From Mucilaginibacter aquariorum (GTDB taxonomy: Bacteria; Bacteroidota; Bacteroidia; Sphingobacteriales; Sphingobacteriaceae): a stretch of DNA of 64,000 bases. Below, in pieces: positions 50,349-59,556 of this stretch. The stretch's first letter is position 1, and each line of letters starts with the position of its first letter. The stretch spans positions 124,001 to 188,000 of the forward strand of contig NZ_JANHOH010000005.1 of NCBI RefSeq assembly GCF_024498135.1, given 5' to 3'. The position numbers were made by a program, and so were the translations under genes. The notes beneath the pieces were generated by a model. It searched no databases and had not been told where the DNA came from. It worked only from the letters and a program-made list of their open reading frames with translations.

Positions 50349-50732
50349 CTAAGGGATCACCTTAACATCTGTTTTGTCTTTGCCGGGGTTTTTGCCTACA
50401 ATAGGCATCTTTGAATTACCTTCCAATTTTATCACCGGCATCTTAGAGTAACCCTCTGTTTTTATAACAGGCATATTGTAACCGCCGCTATTGATAGTTA
50501 ACATATCCTGGAATCTCTTATCCAATTCAATTTTATTGATATCTATATCCGGTTGTTTAAAAAGTTTATCTGTTGATATAGTTGGTGGGATGGTGCGCCA
50601 TGCGCTGTCTGCTTTAAAAGGCTGAGTTAATTTACCGCCAAGTGTGTTATCAAATGGTGCTACGGTTGCTTTCTGTGCCATTAATTGGCCGGCGCTAATA
50701 AACAGGGCTATAAATAACAGTAACTTTTTCAT
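50349..50732 (-). CDS. secreted protein with tandem MPVIK-type repeats
   Basis: The 127-residue protein has a signal peptide (to LMAQ near 20), an Asp/Lys/Pro-rich middle, and three near-repeats near the C-terminus: YNMPVIKTEG, YSKMPVIKLEG and NSKMPIVGKN. No domain is recognised. The repeats are 10-11 residues each. It is convergent with cdaA and separated by only two bases. Confidence 0.7.
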   Translation of the reverse strand: MKKLLLFIALFISAGQLMAQKATVAPFDNTLGGKLTQPFKADSAWRTIPPTISTDKLFKQPDIDINKIELDKRFQDMLTINSGGYNMPVIKTEGYSKMPVIKLEGNSKMPIVGKNPGKDKTDVKVIP

Positions 50733-50812
50733 AAGTGTTTTGGTTAATACTAAGTTACAATAAATTGCATTTACGATGAATACCGCAAATGTTAAATTGT
50801 TTAATTTAACAT

Positions 50813-51271
50813 TTAGCCCTCAAGCAAGCCGAACTGCTTAAAATGATGAGTGAAATGTTTACTATGCCAAATAACCCATTCCTGATAATCCATTGGGCCA
50901 AAACCGCCGTGTATGGCAGTGGTGCCGGGAGTTTTAAAGTATTGGTCAAAAATTTCCAGATCTGTCATTAACTGTTTAATGGCTGTTTGCAGGTCAGCAT
51001 AACAATATTCATCGGGTAGCGGACCTAAAAATAAGTTTTTGGGGATCTGCACGTCGGTGTAAATACTAACCTGTTTTGCTTTATAAGCTTCCTCAGCAGT
51101 TCTGCGGCAAGTGGGTATCAATGTTCCGTTGGCGTATTGCACATTCTCTATTAAATGCTCAACCATTTGCTGAGGCGTCATTTTACCCCAAAGTGGTACA
51201 GCCGCAGGGTTTAGGGTCAGCAATAATTCGTGTAGATTTTTTCGGTTAGCGGTATCAACTAACAAACTCAT
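50813..51271 (-). CDS. DUF1569/DinB-like protein
   Basis: The 152-residue protein has the DinB-like four-helix pattern LWGKMTPQQMVEHLIENVQY and a C-terminal WHSKHFTHHFKQFG. The His residues could form the metal site of DinB-like proteins. Some members act as thiol transferases. Function here is unknown. Confidence 0.78.
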   Translation of the reverse strand: MSLLVDTANRKNLHELLLTLNPAAVPLWGKMTPQQMVEHLIENVQYANGTLIPTCRRTAEEAYKAKQVSIYTDVQIPKNLFLGPLPDEYCYADLQTAIKQLMTDLEIFDQYFKTPGTTAIHGGFGPMDYQEWVIWHSKHFTHHFKQFGLLEG

Positions 51272-51331
51272 ATCAGAAGGTTTATAAATACAAATATGTA
51301 ATTTGTTTATTCAATATCCGGCTTTATAGAC

Positions 51332-51360
51332 AAAAAAAAGCCGCTCCAACCAGAGCGGCT
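51332..51360 (-). terminator. terminator of the M1 aminopeptidase gene
   Basis: AGCCGCTC pairs with GAGCGGCT around six bases, and the T tract (eight A on plus) follows leftwards. It lies about 20 bases after the stop at 51381. Confidence 0.85.
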
Positions 51361-51380
51361 CCAATTGTATTTTTGATAGA

Positions 51381-53867
51381 TTACTCCGCTTTTTGAAGCT
51401 CGGCAGTAGCTTTATCAATAGCAGCAATTGATGCTGTATCGTTTAGTTTAGCACGCTCGGTTTTTATGCCGGCCAATATAGTTATTATCTGTGGGGCAAC
51501 ACCATATTTTTTGTACTTGGTACCAAAGTCGGCAATTGCTTTTATACCTTTTTGCGCTTGCTCAGAGCTTTTAATACGGCCGGTAAAATCAGCAAATTTC
51601 TTCATGATATTAAACTGAGTTTGTGGCTGGCCGGCGCTAAATTCTTTGTATACATAATCGTACTGCTCGTCAGCACCACTTGTAGCGTATACATTTAAAA
51701 TAGCTTGGGTTAAAGCGCCTTCGCTGTCTTTCTCGTAGGTTTTAGCTAAGGCTAATGCATCGGCAGGGTTAAGTAAACCCAGCGCGGTTAAAGCAGCACC
51801 CTGTATAGCGTACGATTGGCTCTTTAATGCATCCTTAAATATATTACTATTGCCGGCTGCTTTTAGTTTGCCTAAAGCAGTAATAGCAGCAGCCCTTACT
51901 AACGTGTTCTCGTCAGTTTGTGCCAGGCTAACTAATACAGGTACAGCAGCGTTGCGTACATCATCATTGGTCATATCTGCAGCTTTAATAGCCTTGATAC
52001 GTAACTCATAATATTTATCCTTTAACGCGGCAATAATCACCTTACGTGCACCGGCATTTGTTTGCTGTTTTGCAGCAGCGGTAATAGCCTCAAAACGGTC
52101 AAGGAATAATGGAGCGTTAAAGTATTGGAACGTAAATTCGTCAATTGATTTATTATCTGTTTTTTTAGTTAACAGCATTTTATCACCATCAACGTTTACA
52201 AGGCTTGGTTTTGTTGCCGAATGGAATACCAGGCTGTCTGTTTTACTACGCACCCAAAATTGGCGACGATCCATTTTGCCATTAGCGTAAACATCAATTG
52301 CTAACGGTAAAACAAAGGCATTACCATCTTGTGTTTGGTTCATATAAACGGTTTGGGTTTTGGTAGCGTCATCCCATTTGTAAGTAATGTTCAATATTGG
52401 GTGACCTGCGCCAAAATACCATTGGTTGAAGAACCAATTTAAATCGCGGCCACTGGCCTCTTCCATTGCTAAACGCAATTGGTGTGCTTCGCCGTTTTTA
52501 AGCGCGTTTGCTTTTAGATAAATATTTAAGCCTTTGTAGAAAGCAGCGTTACCAAGGTAGTTGCGCAGCATGTATAATATGCTGCCACCTTTTTGGTAAG
52601 TTACTGCATCAAACACATCTTCTTTATCTTTATAATGGAAACGTACCAGGTCTTTAGTTTTAAGCTCCGGCTGGCTCAGGTAGTTTTGCCTATCATCATA
52701 AATGTGTGCATCACCGGCATCTTTACCATATTTATGTTCGGCCCAAAGGGTTTCGCTAAAATCAGCAAATGATTCGTTAACAGTTAAGTTGCTCCAGCTT
52801 TCGGCAGTAACATAATCGCCAAACCACTGGTGGAAAAGCTCGTGTACAATAGTGCTGCGGCCCTGGCTGAAGTAAGCATCAATAAGCTCACGTTTTGTAG
52901 CTTGTACATATTCGCCATGCAGGGTAGCGCTGGTATTTTCCATAGCACCGCTCACGTAATCGCGAACAACAATTTGTGAGTATTTATTCCATGGATAATC
53001 AACACCTAAGGTTTTAGAGTAAAAATCAATAACCTCTGGCGTGAAACCGAATATATCCTTAGCGTAAGGGGCATATTTAGGCTCCAGGTAATAGCTTACC
53101 TCTTTACCTTTCCAGGTGTCTTTAATTATTTTAAAATCACCAACAGCCATCATAAACAGGTATGGCGAGTGTGGCAGTTCCATTTTCCAGGTATCGGTAC
53201 GGGTACCATCGGCATTAACTTTTTGCGAAGCTAAACGGCCGTTTGATAGCGTAACATACTTCTTAGGAACGGTCATGATGATCTCGTCGGTAGTTTTTTG
53301 GTTAGGCTTATCAATAGTAGGGAACCATGCCGATGAACTTTGGGTTTCGCCCTGTGTCCAGATCTGGGTAGGCTTATCTTTTTCGGTGCCGTCGGGGTTA
53401 ATAAAGTATAAACCTTTGGCATCGGTTATAGCAGCGCTGCCGGTTGCCTTAAGCTCATTTGGTTTTGATGTATAATCAATATAAACGGTATAGTTTTCAT
53501 TGTTACGATAAACCCTGTCCAATTTAATGTTAATAGTAAGGCTATCGTATGTAAATTTAAGCGGTGTGTTTTTGCCGGCCTTTACAATAGATACATTTTT
53601 TATATCCATACCCTGCGCATCTAAACGTAACGAATCGGTAGCGTAGAAATGTGGCTTTAAAGTAACCCATTCCTTACCATACATATAGCGTTTCTTATAA
53701 TCGAAACGTACATCAAGCTTAGTGTGTACAAGGTCATTTATTTTTGTTGGGGTTTCCCTATAGATCTTAAAAGCAGGATCTTCCGGCGGGGTGGTTTGCG
53801 CTACAGCAGTGCTTAGGGCACAGGCGCTAATGCTGCCTATCAGTACGGCAGCGTAAATAGTTTTCAT
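51381..53867 (-). CDS. M1 family metallo-aminopeptidase
   Basis: The 828-residue protein has a signal peptide (ending near AVAQ, residue 24), a GAMENTS exopeptidase motif and a zinc site HELFHQ with Glu in NESFADF. It cuts single residues from peptide N-termini in the periplasm. The C-terminal third (from about residue 585) resembles HEAT-like repeats (AIKAADMTNDDVRNAAVPVL, LVRAAAITALGKLKAAG). Confidence 0.92.
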   Translation of the reverse strand: MKTIYAAVLIGSISACALSTAVAQTTPPEDPAFKIYRETPTKINDLVHTKLDVRFDYKKRYMYGKEWVTLKPHFYATDSLRLDAQGMDIKNVSIVKAGKNTPLKFTYDSLTINIKLDRVYRNNENYTVYIDYTSKPNELKATGSAAITDAKGLYFINPDGTEKDKPTQIWTQGETQSSSAWFPTIDKPNQKTTDEIIMTVPKKYVTLSNGRLASQKVNADGTRTDTWKMELPHSPYLFMMAVGDFKIIKDTWKGKEVSYYLEPKYAPYAKDIFGFTPEVIDFYSKTLGVDYPWNKYSQIVVRDYVSGAMENTSATLHGEYVQATKRELIDAYFSQGRSTIVHELFHQWFGDYVTAESWSNLTVNESFADFSETLWAEHKYGKDAGDAHIYDDRQNYLSQPELKTKDLVRFHYKDKEDVFDAVTYQKGGSILYMLRNYLGNAAFYKGLNIYLKANALKNGEAHQLRLAMEEASGRDLNWFFNQWYFGAGHPILNITYKWDDATKTQTVYMNQTQDGNAFVLPLAIDVYANGKMDRRQFWVRSKTDSLVFHSATKPSLVNVDGDKMLLTKKTDNKSIDEFTFQYFNAPLFLDRFEAITAAAKQQTNAGARKVIIAALKDKYYELRIKAIKAADMTNDDVRNAAVPVLVSLAQTDENTLVRAAAITALGKLKAAGNSNIFKDALKSQSYAIQGAALTALGLLNPADALALAKTYEKDSEGALTQAILNVYATSGADEQYDYVYKEFSAGQPQTQFNIMKKFADFTGRIKSSEQAQKGIKAIADFGTKYKKYGVAPQIITILAGIKTERAKLNDTASIAAIDKATAELQKAE

Positions 53868-54138
53868 ATATATTTCAGTTTGGATTTTGATATGCGTGCA
53901 TAATAAAAGCTAAATTATTAGTTTTTATTTGATTTAAGACGGCTAAATAATATTTATGTTACAGGTAGGTAACCCTTATTTTAAGCGATTATTATTACCG
54001 GGCTTATAACTTCTTTTATAAGAACTAACTAAAAACGTTATGTAATAAAATTGCTATCAAAAAGGTTTTTAGCTATTAAATACTAAATTAGCCTTTGCCA
54101 ATTATTGCACTAATACATCACTACTACCTAAATATATT

Positions 54139-55464
54139 ATGCAACGCAGAAAATTTATTCAAAGTGTGGCTGTTACAGGCACCAGTTTTTTAATAGGCTC
54201 AAGTATTGCAAATGCCGCTATTTATAAAGGTTCGCCCAATAAAAAAGTGGTGATCGGTATAATGGGTGTTAACAGTCGGGGTGCTTTTCTGGCAGAAAAA
54301 CTGGCTGCACTGCCCGATGTAGAAATAGGTTATATATGTGATGTGGATAGCATTGCTATGGCCAAATGCATTGCCAGTATTGAAAAGCGAACCGGCAAAA
54401 AACCAACCGGAATTGCCGATATACGCCAGCTGCTGGAGAAAAAAGATCTGGACGCGTTAGTAATAGCCGCGCCCGATCATTGGCATGCACCTGCAACCAT
54501 ACTGGCCTGCCAGGCAGGTAAACATGTATATGTAGAAAAACCCTGCAGCCATAACCCGCACGAAGGAGAAATGGCTATAGCCGCCGCTGCCAAATACAAC
54601 AGGTTGGTACAAATGGGGAGCCAACGCCGCTCGTTTGATAATGTACAAAAAATGGTGGCAGAGCTGCACAGCGGCATTATTGGCCGGGCATATTTTGCAA
54701 GAGGCTGGTATGTAAATAACCGAAAATCAATTGGTGTAGGTAAAGTGGTGCCTGTGCCCTCAAATTTAAATTACGATCTATGGCAGGGGTATGCCCCGCG
54801 CAGGTCTTATAAAGATAACCTGATACATTATAACTGGCACTGGCATTGGAACTGGGGCACCGGTGAAGCGCTCAATAATGGAACACACGAAATTGATGTA
54901 ATGCGCTGGGGGCTGGGTGTAGATTTCCCAAACAGGGTTACCTCATCTGGCGGGCGTTTTGCCTTTAAAGATGATTGGGAAACCCCCGATACGCAAACTA
55001 TACTGGCTAATTTCCCTAATAATACAGCCATGTCATGGGAAGGCCGCAGTTGCAATGGCTACAACTCGGAAGGGGTTGGCCGCGGCGTTGTATTTTATGG
55101 CGACCATGGAACCATTAACTACGGCGGCGGCAATGGCTACCAGGTGTTTGATGCCGAAAATAAGCTGGTAAAAGAAATTAAAGACGAAACACCAGTAGAT
55201 GCCGGGAACAAAGTAAGCCCTACAGAATTGCTGGATCGTGTGCATTTGCAAAACTTTATCAGCGCCATACAGGGTACCGAAAAACTTAACCAGACTATCA
55301 TCAACGGGCATAAATCTACCGTGATACCGCAATTGGGCAATATCGCCCAGCGGGTAGGGCGGGTACTTAACCTGGATAGTAGCAATGGCCACATCCTTAA
55401 CGATACCGAGGCCGCCAAGCTTTGGGGCAGGGAATATCAACCCGGATGGAATTTAAAAGTTTAA
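54139..55464 (+). CDS. Gfo/Idh/MocA family oxidoreductase
   Basis: The 441-residue protein has a twin-arginine-like start (MQRRKFIQSVAVTG) and a Rossmann domain with VVIGIMGVNSRGAFLAEKLA and the family motif VYVEKPCSHNPHEGE. It may use NAD(P) in sugar oxidation. It probably acts in the periplasm. It is 22 bases before a DUF1080 gene, a common pair. Confidence 0.9.
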   Translation: MQRRKFIQSVAVTGTSFLIGSSIANAAIYKGSPNKKVVIGIMGVNSRGAFLAEKLAALPDVEIGYICDVDSIAMAKCIASIEKRTGKKPTGIADIRQLLEKKDLDALVIAAPDHWHAPATILACQAGKHVYVEKPCSHNPHEGEMAIAAAAKYNRLVQMGSQRRSFDNVQKMVAELHSGIIGRAYFARGWYVNNRKSIGVGKVVPVPSNLNYDLWQGYAPRRSYKDNLIHYNWHWHWNWGTGEALNNGTHEIDVMRWGLGVDFPNRVTSSGGRFAFKDDWETPDTQTILANFPNNTAMSWEGRSCNGYNSEGVGRGVVFYGDHGTINYGGGNGYQVFDAENKLVKEIKDETPVDAGNKVSPTELLDRVHLQNFISAIQGTEKLNQTIINGHKSTVIPQLGNIAQRVGRVLNLDSSNGHILNDTEAAKLWGREYQPGWNLKV

Positions 55465-55486
55465 CACATCAGCCTGAATATATATT

Positions 55487-56860
55487 ATGAAGAATTTAAA
55501 AACTTATTTGCTGGCTACAGCAATTGCCGTGGGTATGCAATCCGCATCGGCACAAACTAAAACCGGTTACACCAATTTGTTTAACGGCAAAGATTTAAAC
55601 GGTTGGAAAATACTGGCCGGCAAAGCCGAATACAAAGTAGAGAACGGCGGCATAACCGGTACCGCCGTATTAAACAGCGGCAACACCTTTTTAGTGACCG
55701 AAAAGGAATACGGCGATTTTATACTGGAGCTGGATGCCAAAACCGAAAGCACCATAACCAATTCGGGCGTGCAATTGCGCAGCCATTATAACCCTGCCGG
55801 GCACGAAGGTAAGGGATTGGTTTATGGCCGCCAATGTGAAATAGACCCAAGCGCGCGCGCTTGGACAGGCGGCATTTATGACGAAGGCCGGCGCGATTGG
55901 CTATACCCAATGGACCTAAACGCCAAAGCACAATCGGCCTGGAAGAACGGGGAGTTTAATCATATAAAAATTGAATGTATTGGTAACACCACTAAAACAT
56001 GGATAAACGGTATTGCCACAGCCTATGTGGTAGATACTATTGATGCCAAAGGTTTTATAGGTTTGCAGGTACATGCTATAAATGATGCCGGGCAGGCCGG
56101 TAAAAAAGTGTTTTTTAAAAACATCCTCATCAAAACCACCAACCTAAAACCACAGCCATTTGCTAAAGATGTTTACGTGGTAAACCTGCAGCCAAACACC
56201 TTATCGGCTTACGAAAAACAAGATGGCTGGAAGCTGTTATTTGATGGTAAAACCAATACCGGCTGGCGAAGCGCTAACTCAATGGCCTTCCCTGCAAAAG
56301 GCTGGGAAGTGAAGAACGGCTTACTATCTGTGCTTGGTTCAGCAGGCGGCGAGGCCGCTAATGGCGGTGATATTATTACTGATGGGCAATACAAGGCCTT
56401 TGATATGTCGTTTGAGTTCAGAATGTCTAAAGGGGCTAATAGTGGAGTTAAATATTTTGTGACCTTGTCCGAAAAAACTGTAGGCTCGGCTATCGGGCTG
56501 GAGTACCAGGTTTTGGATGATGCCGTACACCCTGATGCCAAACTCGGCCGTGATGGTAACCGTACGCTGGCATCGTTGTATGACCTTATTCCTGCCAAAA
56601 AACAAAAACGTTTTGTACACCCGATAGGAGCATGGAACACCGGGCGTATTGTGGTATCTCCCAATAATCATGTAACACATTATCTTAACGGTATCAAGGT
56701 GCTGGAGTATGATCGTGGCTCAAAAGAATACCGCGACCTGGTAGCCATAAGTAAATACAAGGTTTGGAAAGATTTTGGCGAAGCGCAGCAAGGACATATC
56801 CTGTTGCAGGACCATGGCTTTGATGTGAATTACAGGAATATCAAGATAAAAACTTTGTAG
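55487..56860 (+). CDS. double DUF1080 protein (3-keto-disaccharide hydrolase-like)
   Basis: The 457-residue secreted protein (signal peptide to about residue 22) has two DUF1080 domains: GYTNLFNGKDLNGWKILAGK (near 27) and DGWKLLFDGKTNTGWRS (near 245). Each carries the EFDAK/FEFRMSKGANSGV sheet features. DUF1080 proteins include 3-keto-glycoside hydrolases acting with Gfo/Idh/MocA dehydrogenases. Confidence 0.9.
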   Translation: MKNLKTYLLATAIAVGMQSASAQTKTGYTNLFNGKDLNGWKILAGKAEYKVENGGITGTAVLNSGNTFLVTEKEYGDFILELDAKTESTITNSGVQLRSHYNPAGHEGKGLVYGRQCEIDPSARAWTGGIYDEGRRDWLYPMDLNAKAQSAWKNGEFNHIKIECIGNTTKTWINGIATAYVVDTIDAKGFIGLQVHAINDAGQAGKKVFFKNILIKTTNLKPQPFAKDVYVVNLQPNTLSAYEKQDGWKLLFDGKTNTGWRSANSMAFPAKGWEVKNGLLSVLGSAGGEAANGGDIITDGQYKAFDMSFEFRMSKGANSGVKYFVTLSEKTVGSAIGLEYQVLDDAVHPDAKLGRDGNRTLASLYDLIPAKKQKRFVHPIGAWNTGRIVVSPNNHVTHYLNGIKVLEYDRGSKEYRDLVAISKYKVWKDFGEAQQGHILLQDHGFDVNYRNIKIKTL

Positions 56861-56866
56861 AGGTCT

Positions 56867-56952
56867 CTTGTCATGCTGAGCGATAGCGAAGCATCTATTA
56901 GCAAAGCGATATATCTGCGATCAGATCCTTCGCTATCGCTCAGGATGACAAG
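56867..56952. repeat. dispersed palindromic repeat family B, copy 4
   Basis: CTTGTCATGCTGAGCGATAG faces CTATCGCTCAGGATGACAAG with GAAGCATCT / AGATCCTTC inside. It is immediately downstream of the DUF1080 gene. Confidence 0.85.
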
Positions 56953-56999
56953 TTGTAACAATCACATAATTAACTGTTTATAACCGAACACTGTATTGT

Positions 57000-57080
57000 C
57001 CGTTTACGAACGGTTAGTGAAACTTACATAAATGTAAATAATTGATAATTAATTGTTTATAAAATTGGCACATATCTTAT
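57000..57080 (+). promoter_or_regulatory. palindrome and sigma-54-like site upstream of ABC permeases
   Basis: CCGTT-TACG-AACGG (57000-57013) is a perfect palindrome. TTGGCACATATCTTAT (57065-57080) resembles a sigma-54 promoter (TTGGCAC-N5-TTGC), but the -12 GC is absent. The ATG is at 57132. An enhancer-bound regulator at the palindrome would suit sigma-54, but this is only a hypothesis. Confidence 0.35.
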
Positions 57081-57131
57081 ATAATATCCCATAGCAAGCT
57101 TGCTTGCTAATTGCCAATTAAACAATTTATC

Positions 57132-59531
57132 ATGTTCAGAAATTATCTTAAAATATCATGGCGTAACCTTGTAAAAAATAAGGTACACACTTTTATAAAT
57201 GTAACCGGCTTATCGGTTGGCATGGCGGTAGCTATGCTTATAGGTCTTTGGATTTGGGACGAATTATCGTACGATAGATACTTTAAAAATCACGAAAAGA
57301 TAGTACAGGTATGGCAGCATCAAACCTTTAACGGTAAAGTAGGTAGTCAGATATCAATGCCCATCCCTTTAGGTACCATGCTTGATAAGGATTACCGCAG
57401 CGATTTTAAATACGTGGTGCTTTCCAGTTGGAATTATGAACACATATTGGCTTTTGGCGATAAAAAGATAACAAAGCAAGGCAGTTTTATGCAACCCGAA
57501 GCGCCGGATATGCTTTCCCTCAAAATGTTAAAAGGAAGTAGAAAGGCATTAACAGATCCTTCATCCATTCTACTTTCACAGAATGTAGCGAAAATTATTT
57601 TCGGCAGCGAAAACCCTATGGATAAAACCATAAAGCTGGATAACCAACATTTGGTTAAAGTTGCAGGGATATATGAAGACCTTCCGCATAATACATCTTT
57701 TAGGGATCTGACCTTTATCCTACCATGGGATTTATACCCGGTTAGTCAACCCTGGGTAAAACGCGCGCAAACGCAATGGGGAAATAACTCTTTCCAGATT
57801 TTCGCGCAGTTAAACGACAACACCAATATTAATAAAGTTAACGCCCGTATAAAAGCGCTTAAAGAGAAAAATATAGCCTTGGCGGGTGACAAAGTAGGTG
57901 CATCATTTAAACCGGTAGTGTTTTTACACCCTATGGATAAGTGGCACCTGTATTCGGAGTTTAAGGATGGCGTTAATACCGGCGGGGCTATACAATTTGT
58001 ATGGATGTTTGGTATTATAGGCATGTTTGTACTGATGCTCGCCTGCATTAATTTCATGAATTTGAGTACAGCCCGGTCCGAAAAGCGGGCAAAGGAAGTA
58101 GGGATCCGCAAAACAGTAGGTTCGCTGCGCAGCCAACTCATTGGCCAGTTCTTCAGCGAATCGTTAATGGTAACTGCCTTTGCTTTCCTGCTCTCGATAG
58201 TTATTGTATTACTGATACTGCCATGGTTTAACCAGGTGGCCGATAAAACCATGAGTGTGCTATGGGCCAATCCTGTTTTCTGGATCATGGGTTTAGGCTT
58301 TAGTCTGCTTACCGGTTTAATTGCAGGCAGCTATCCGGCGTTTTACCTGTCATCGTTTCAACCGGTTAAGGTATTAAAGGGTACGTTTAAAGCAGGCAGA
58401 TATGCCGCTTTGCCGCGTAAGATACTGGTGGTATTACAATTTTGGACCTCGGCCACGCTTATTATCGGCACTATTATCGTTTTCAGGCAGGTAGAGCATA
58501 CCAAAGACCGGCCTGTTGGGTACGAACGTACTGGCTTGGTGCAAATGGGCATGAAATCTGAAGAGATCCACAAAAATTTTGCTGCCGTACGTAACGATCT
58601 GCTGCAAAGCGGTGCTATAATTGAAATGGCAGAATCGGGCAGTCCGTTAACAGACGTTTATTCTAACAACAGTGGTTTAAATTGGAGAGGCAAAGCGCCA
58701 GACCTGCAGGACGATTTTGGGACCATCCGTTTAACACCGGAGTTTGGTAAAGTAGCTAATTGGAAAATTATTGAAGGGCGTGATTTTTCACGTGAATACA
58801 TAAGCGATTCAAGTGCTATGATATTGAACGAGTCTGCTGCAAAGTTCATGAATTTTAAACACCCGGTAGGCGAAATTATAGAGTGGGGCGAGAATTATAA
58901 ATTTAAAGTGATCGCTGTAATAAAAGATATGGTGATGTCATCGCCATACGAGCCGGTTAAACCAAGCATATTTGTTTTGGATAAGGGAGCCGGTGATATG
59001 GTGGATATTCGCCTGAACCCCAAAAAGAGCACCCGCGAAGCCTTAAATAAAATTGAAGCCGTATTTAAACAATACGACCCGGGTAGCCCGTTCGATTATA
59101 AGTTTACAGATGATGAGTATAATAAAAAATTCGCTAATGAAGAACGTGTAGGCAAGCTGGCCGGTTTCTTTACCCTATTGGCAATCTTCATCAGTTGTAT
59201 GGGTCTTTTTGGCATGGCATCGTTTATGGCCGAGCAGCGCATTAAAGAGATCGGTGTTCGTAAAGTATTGGGTGCATCGGTATTTAGCTTGTGGCGCCTA
59301 ATGTCGACTGATTTTATTATCCTGGTAAGTATATCATTGTTAATTGCTATACCAACTGCATATTACTTTATGCATGGCTGGCTGCAGGATTACAAGTACC
59401 GTACCGAGCTTTCCTGGTGGATCTTCGCGTTTACTGCTGTAGGTGCAATTGGTATCACGGTGCTTACTGTAAGTTACCAAAGTATAAAGGCCGCCCTTAC
59501 AAATCCGGTAAAGAGTTTAAAAACGGAATAA
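57132..59531 (+). CDS. FtsX/MacB-type ABC transporter permease 1
   Basis: The 799-residue protein has four membrane segments: near residues 20-40, and three in the C-terminal FtsX core from about 270 (FVLMLACINFMNLSTARSEKRAKEVGIRKTVGS). It has two FtsX-type domains (also at about 660-790, KEIGVRKVLGASVFSLWRL) with MacB-like periplasmic parts. The ATPase gene is not next to it. ATG 57132 is the family-like start (MFRNYLKISWRNL); the upstream frame begins at TTG 57111. Confidence 0.9.
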   Translation: MFRNYLKISWRNLVKNKVHTFINVTGLSVGMAVAMLIGLWIWDELSYDRYFKNHEKIVQVWQHQTFNGKVGSQISMPIPLGTMLDKDYRSDFKYVVLSSWNYEHILAFGDKKITKQGSFMQPEAPDMLSLKMLKGSRKALTDPSSILLSQNVAKIIFGSENPMDKTIKLDNQHLVKVAGIYEDLPHNTSFRDLTFILPWDLYPVSQPWVKRAQTQWGNNSFQIFAQLNDNTNINKVNARIKALKEKNIALAGDKVGASFKPVVFLHPMDKWHLYSEFKDGVNTGGAIQFVWMFGIIGMFVLMLACINFMNLSTARSEKRAKEVGIRKTVGSLRSQLIGQFFSESLMVTAFAFLLSIVIVLLILPWFNQVADKTMSVLWANPVFWIMGLGFSLLTGLIAGSYPAFYLSSFQPVKVLKGTFKAGRYAALPRKILVVLQFWTSATLIIGTIIVFRQVEHTKDRPVGYERTGLVQMGMKSEEIHKNFAAVRNDLLQSGAIIEMAESGSPLTDVYSNNSGLNWRGKAPDLQDDFGTIRLTPEFGKVANWKIIEGRDFSREYISDSSAMILNESAAKFMNFKHPVGEIIEWGENYKFKVIAVIKDMVMSSPYEPVKPSIFVLDKGAGDMVDIRLNPKKSTREALNKIEAVFKQYDPGSPFDYKFTDDEYNKKFANEERVGKLAGFFTLLAIFISCMGLFGMASFMAEQRIKEIGVRKVLGASVFSLWRLMSTDFIILVSISLLIAIPTAYYFMHGWLQDYKYRTELSWWIFAFTAVGAIGITVLTVSYQSIKAALTNPVKSLKTE

Positions 59532-59556
59532 GATAAGACACGATTATAAAAACATT

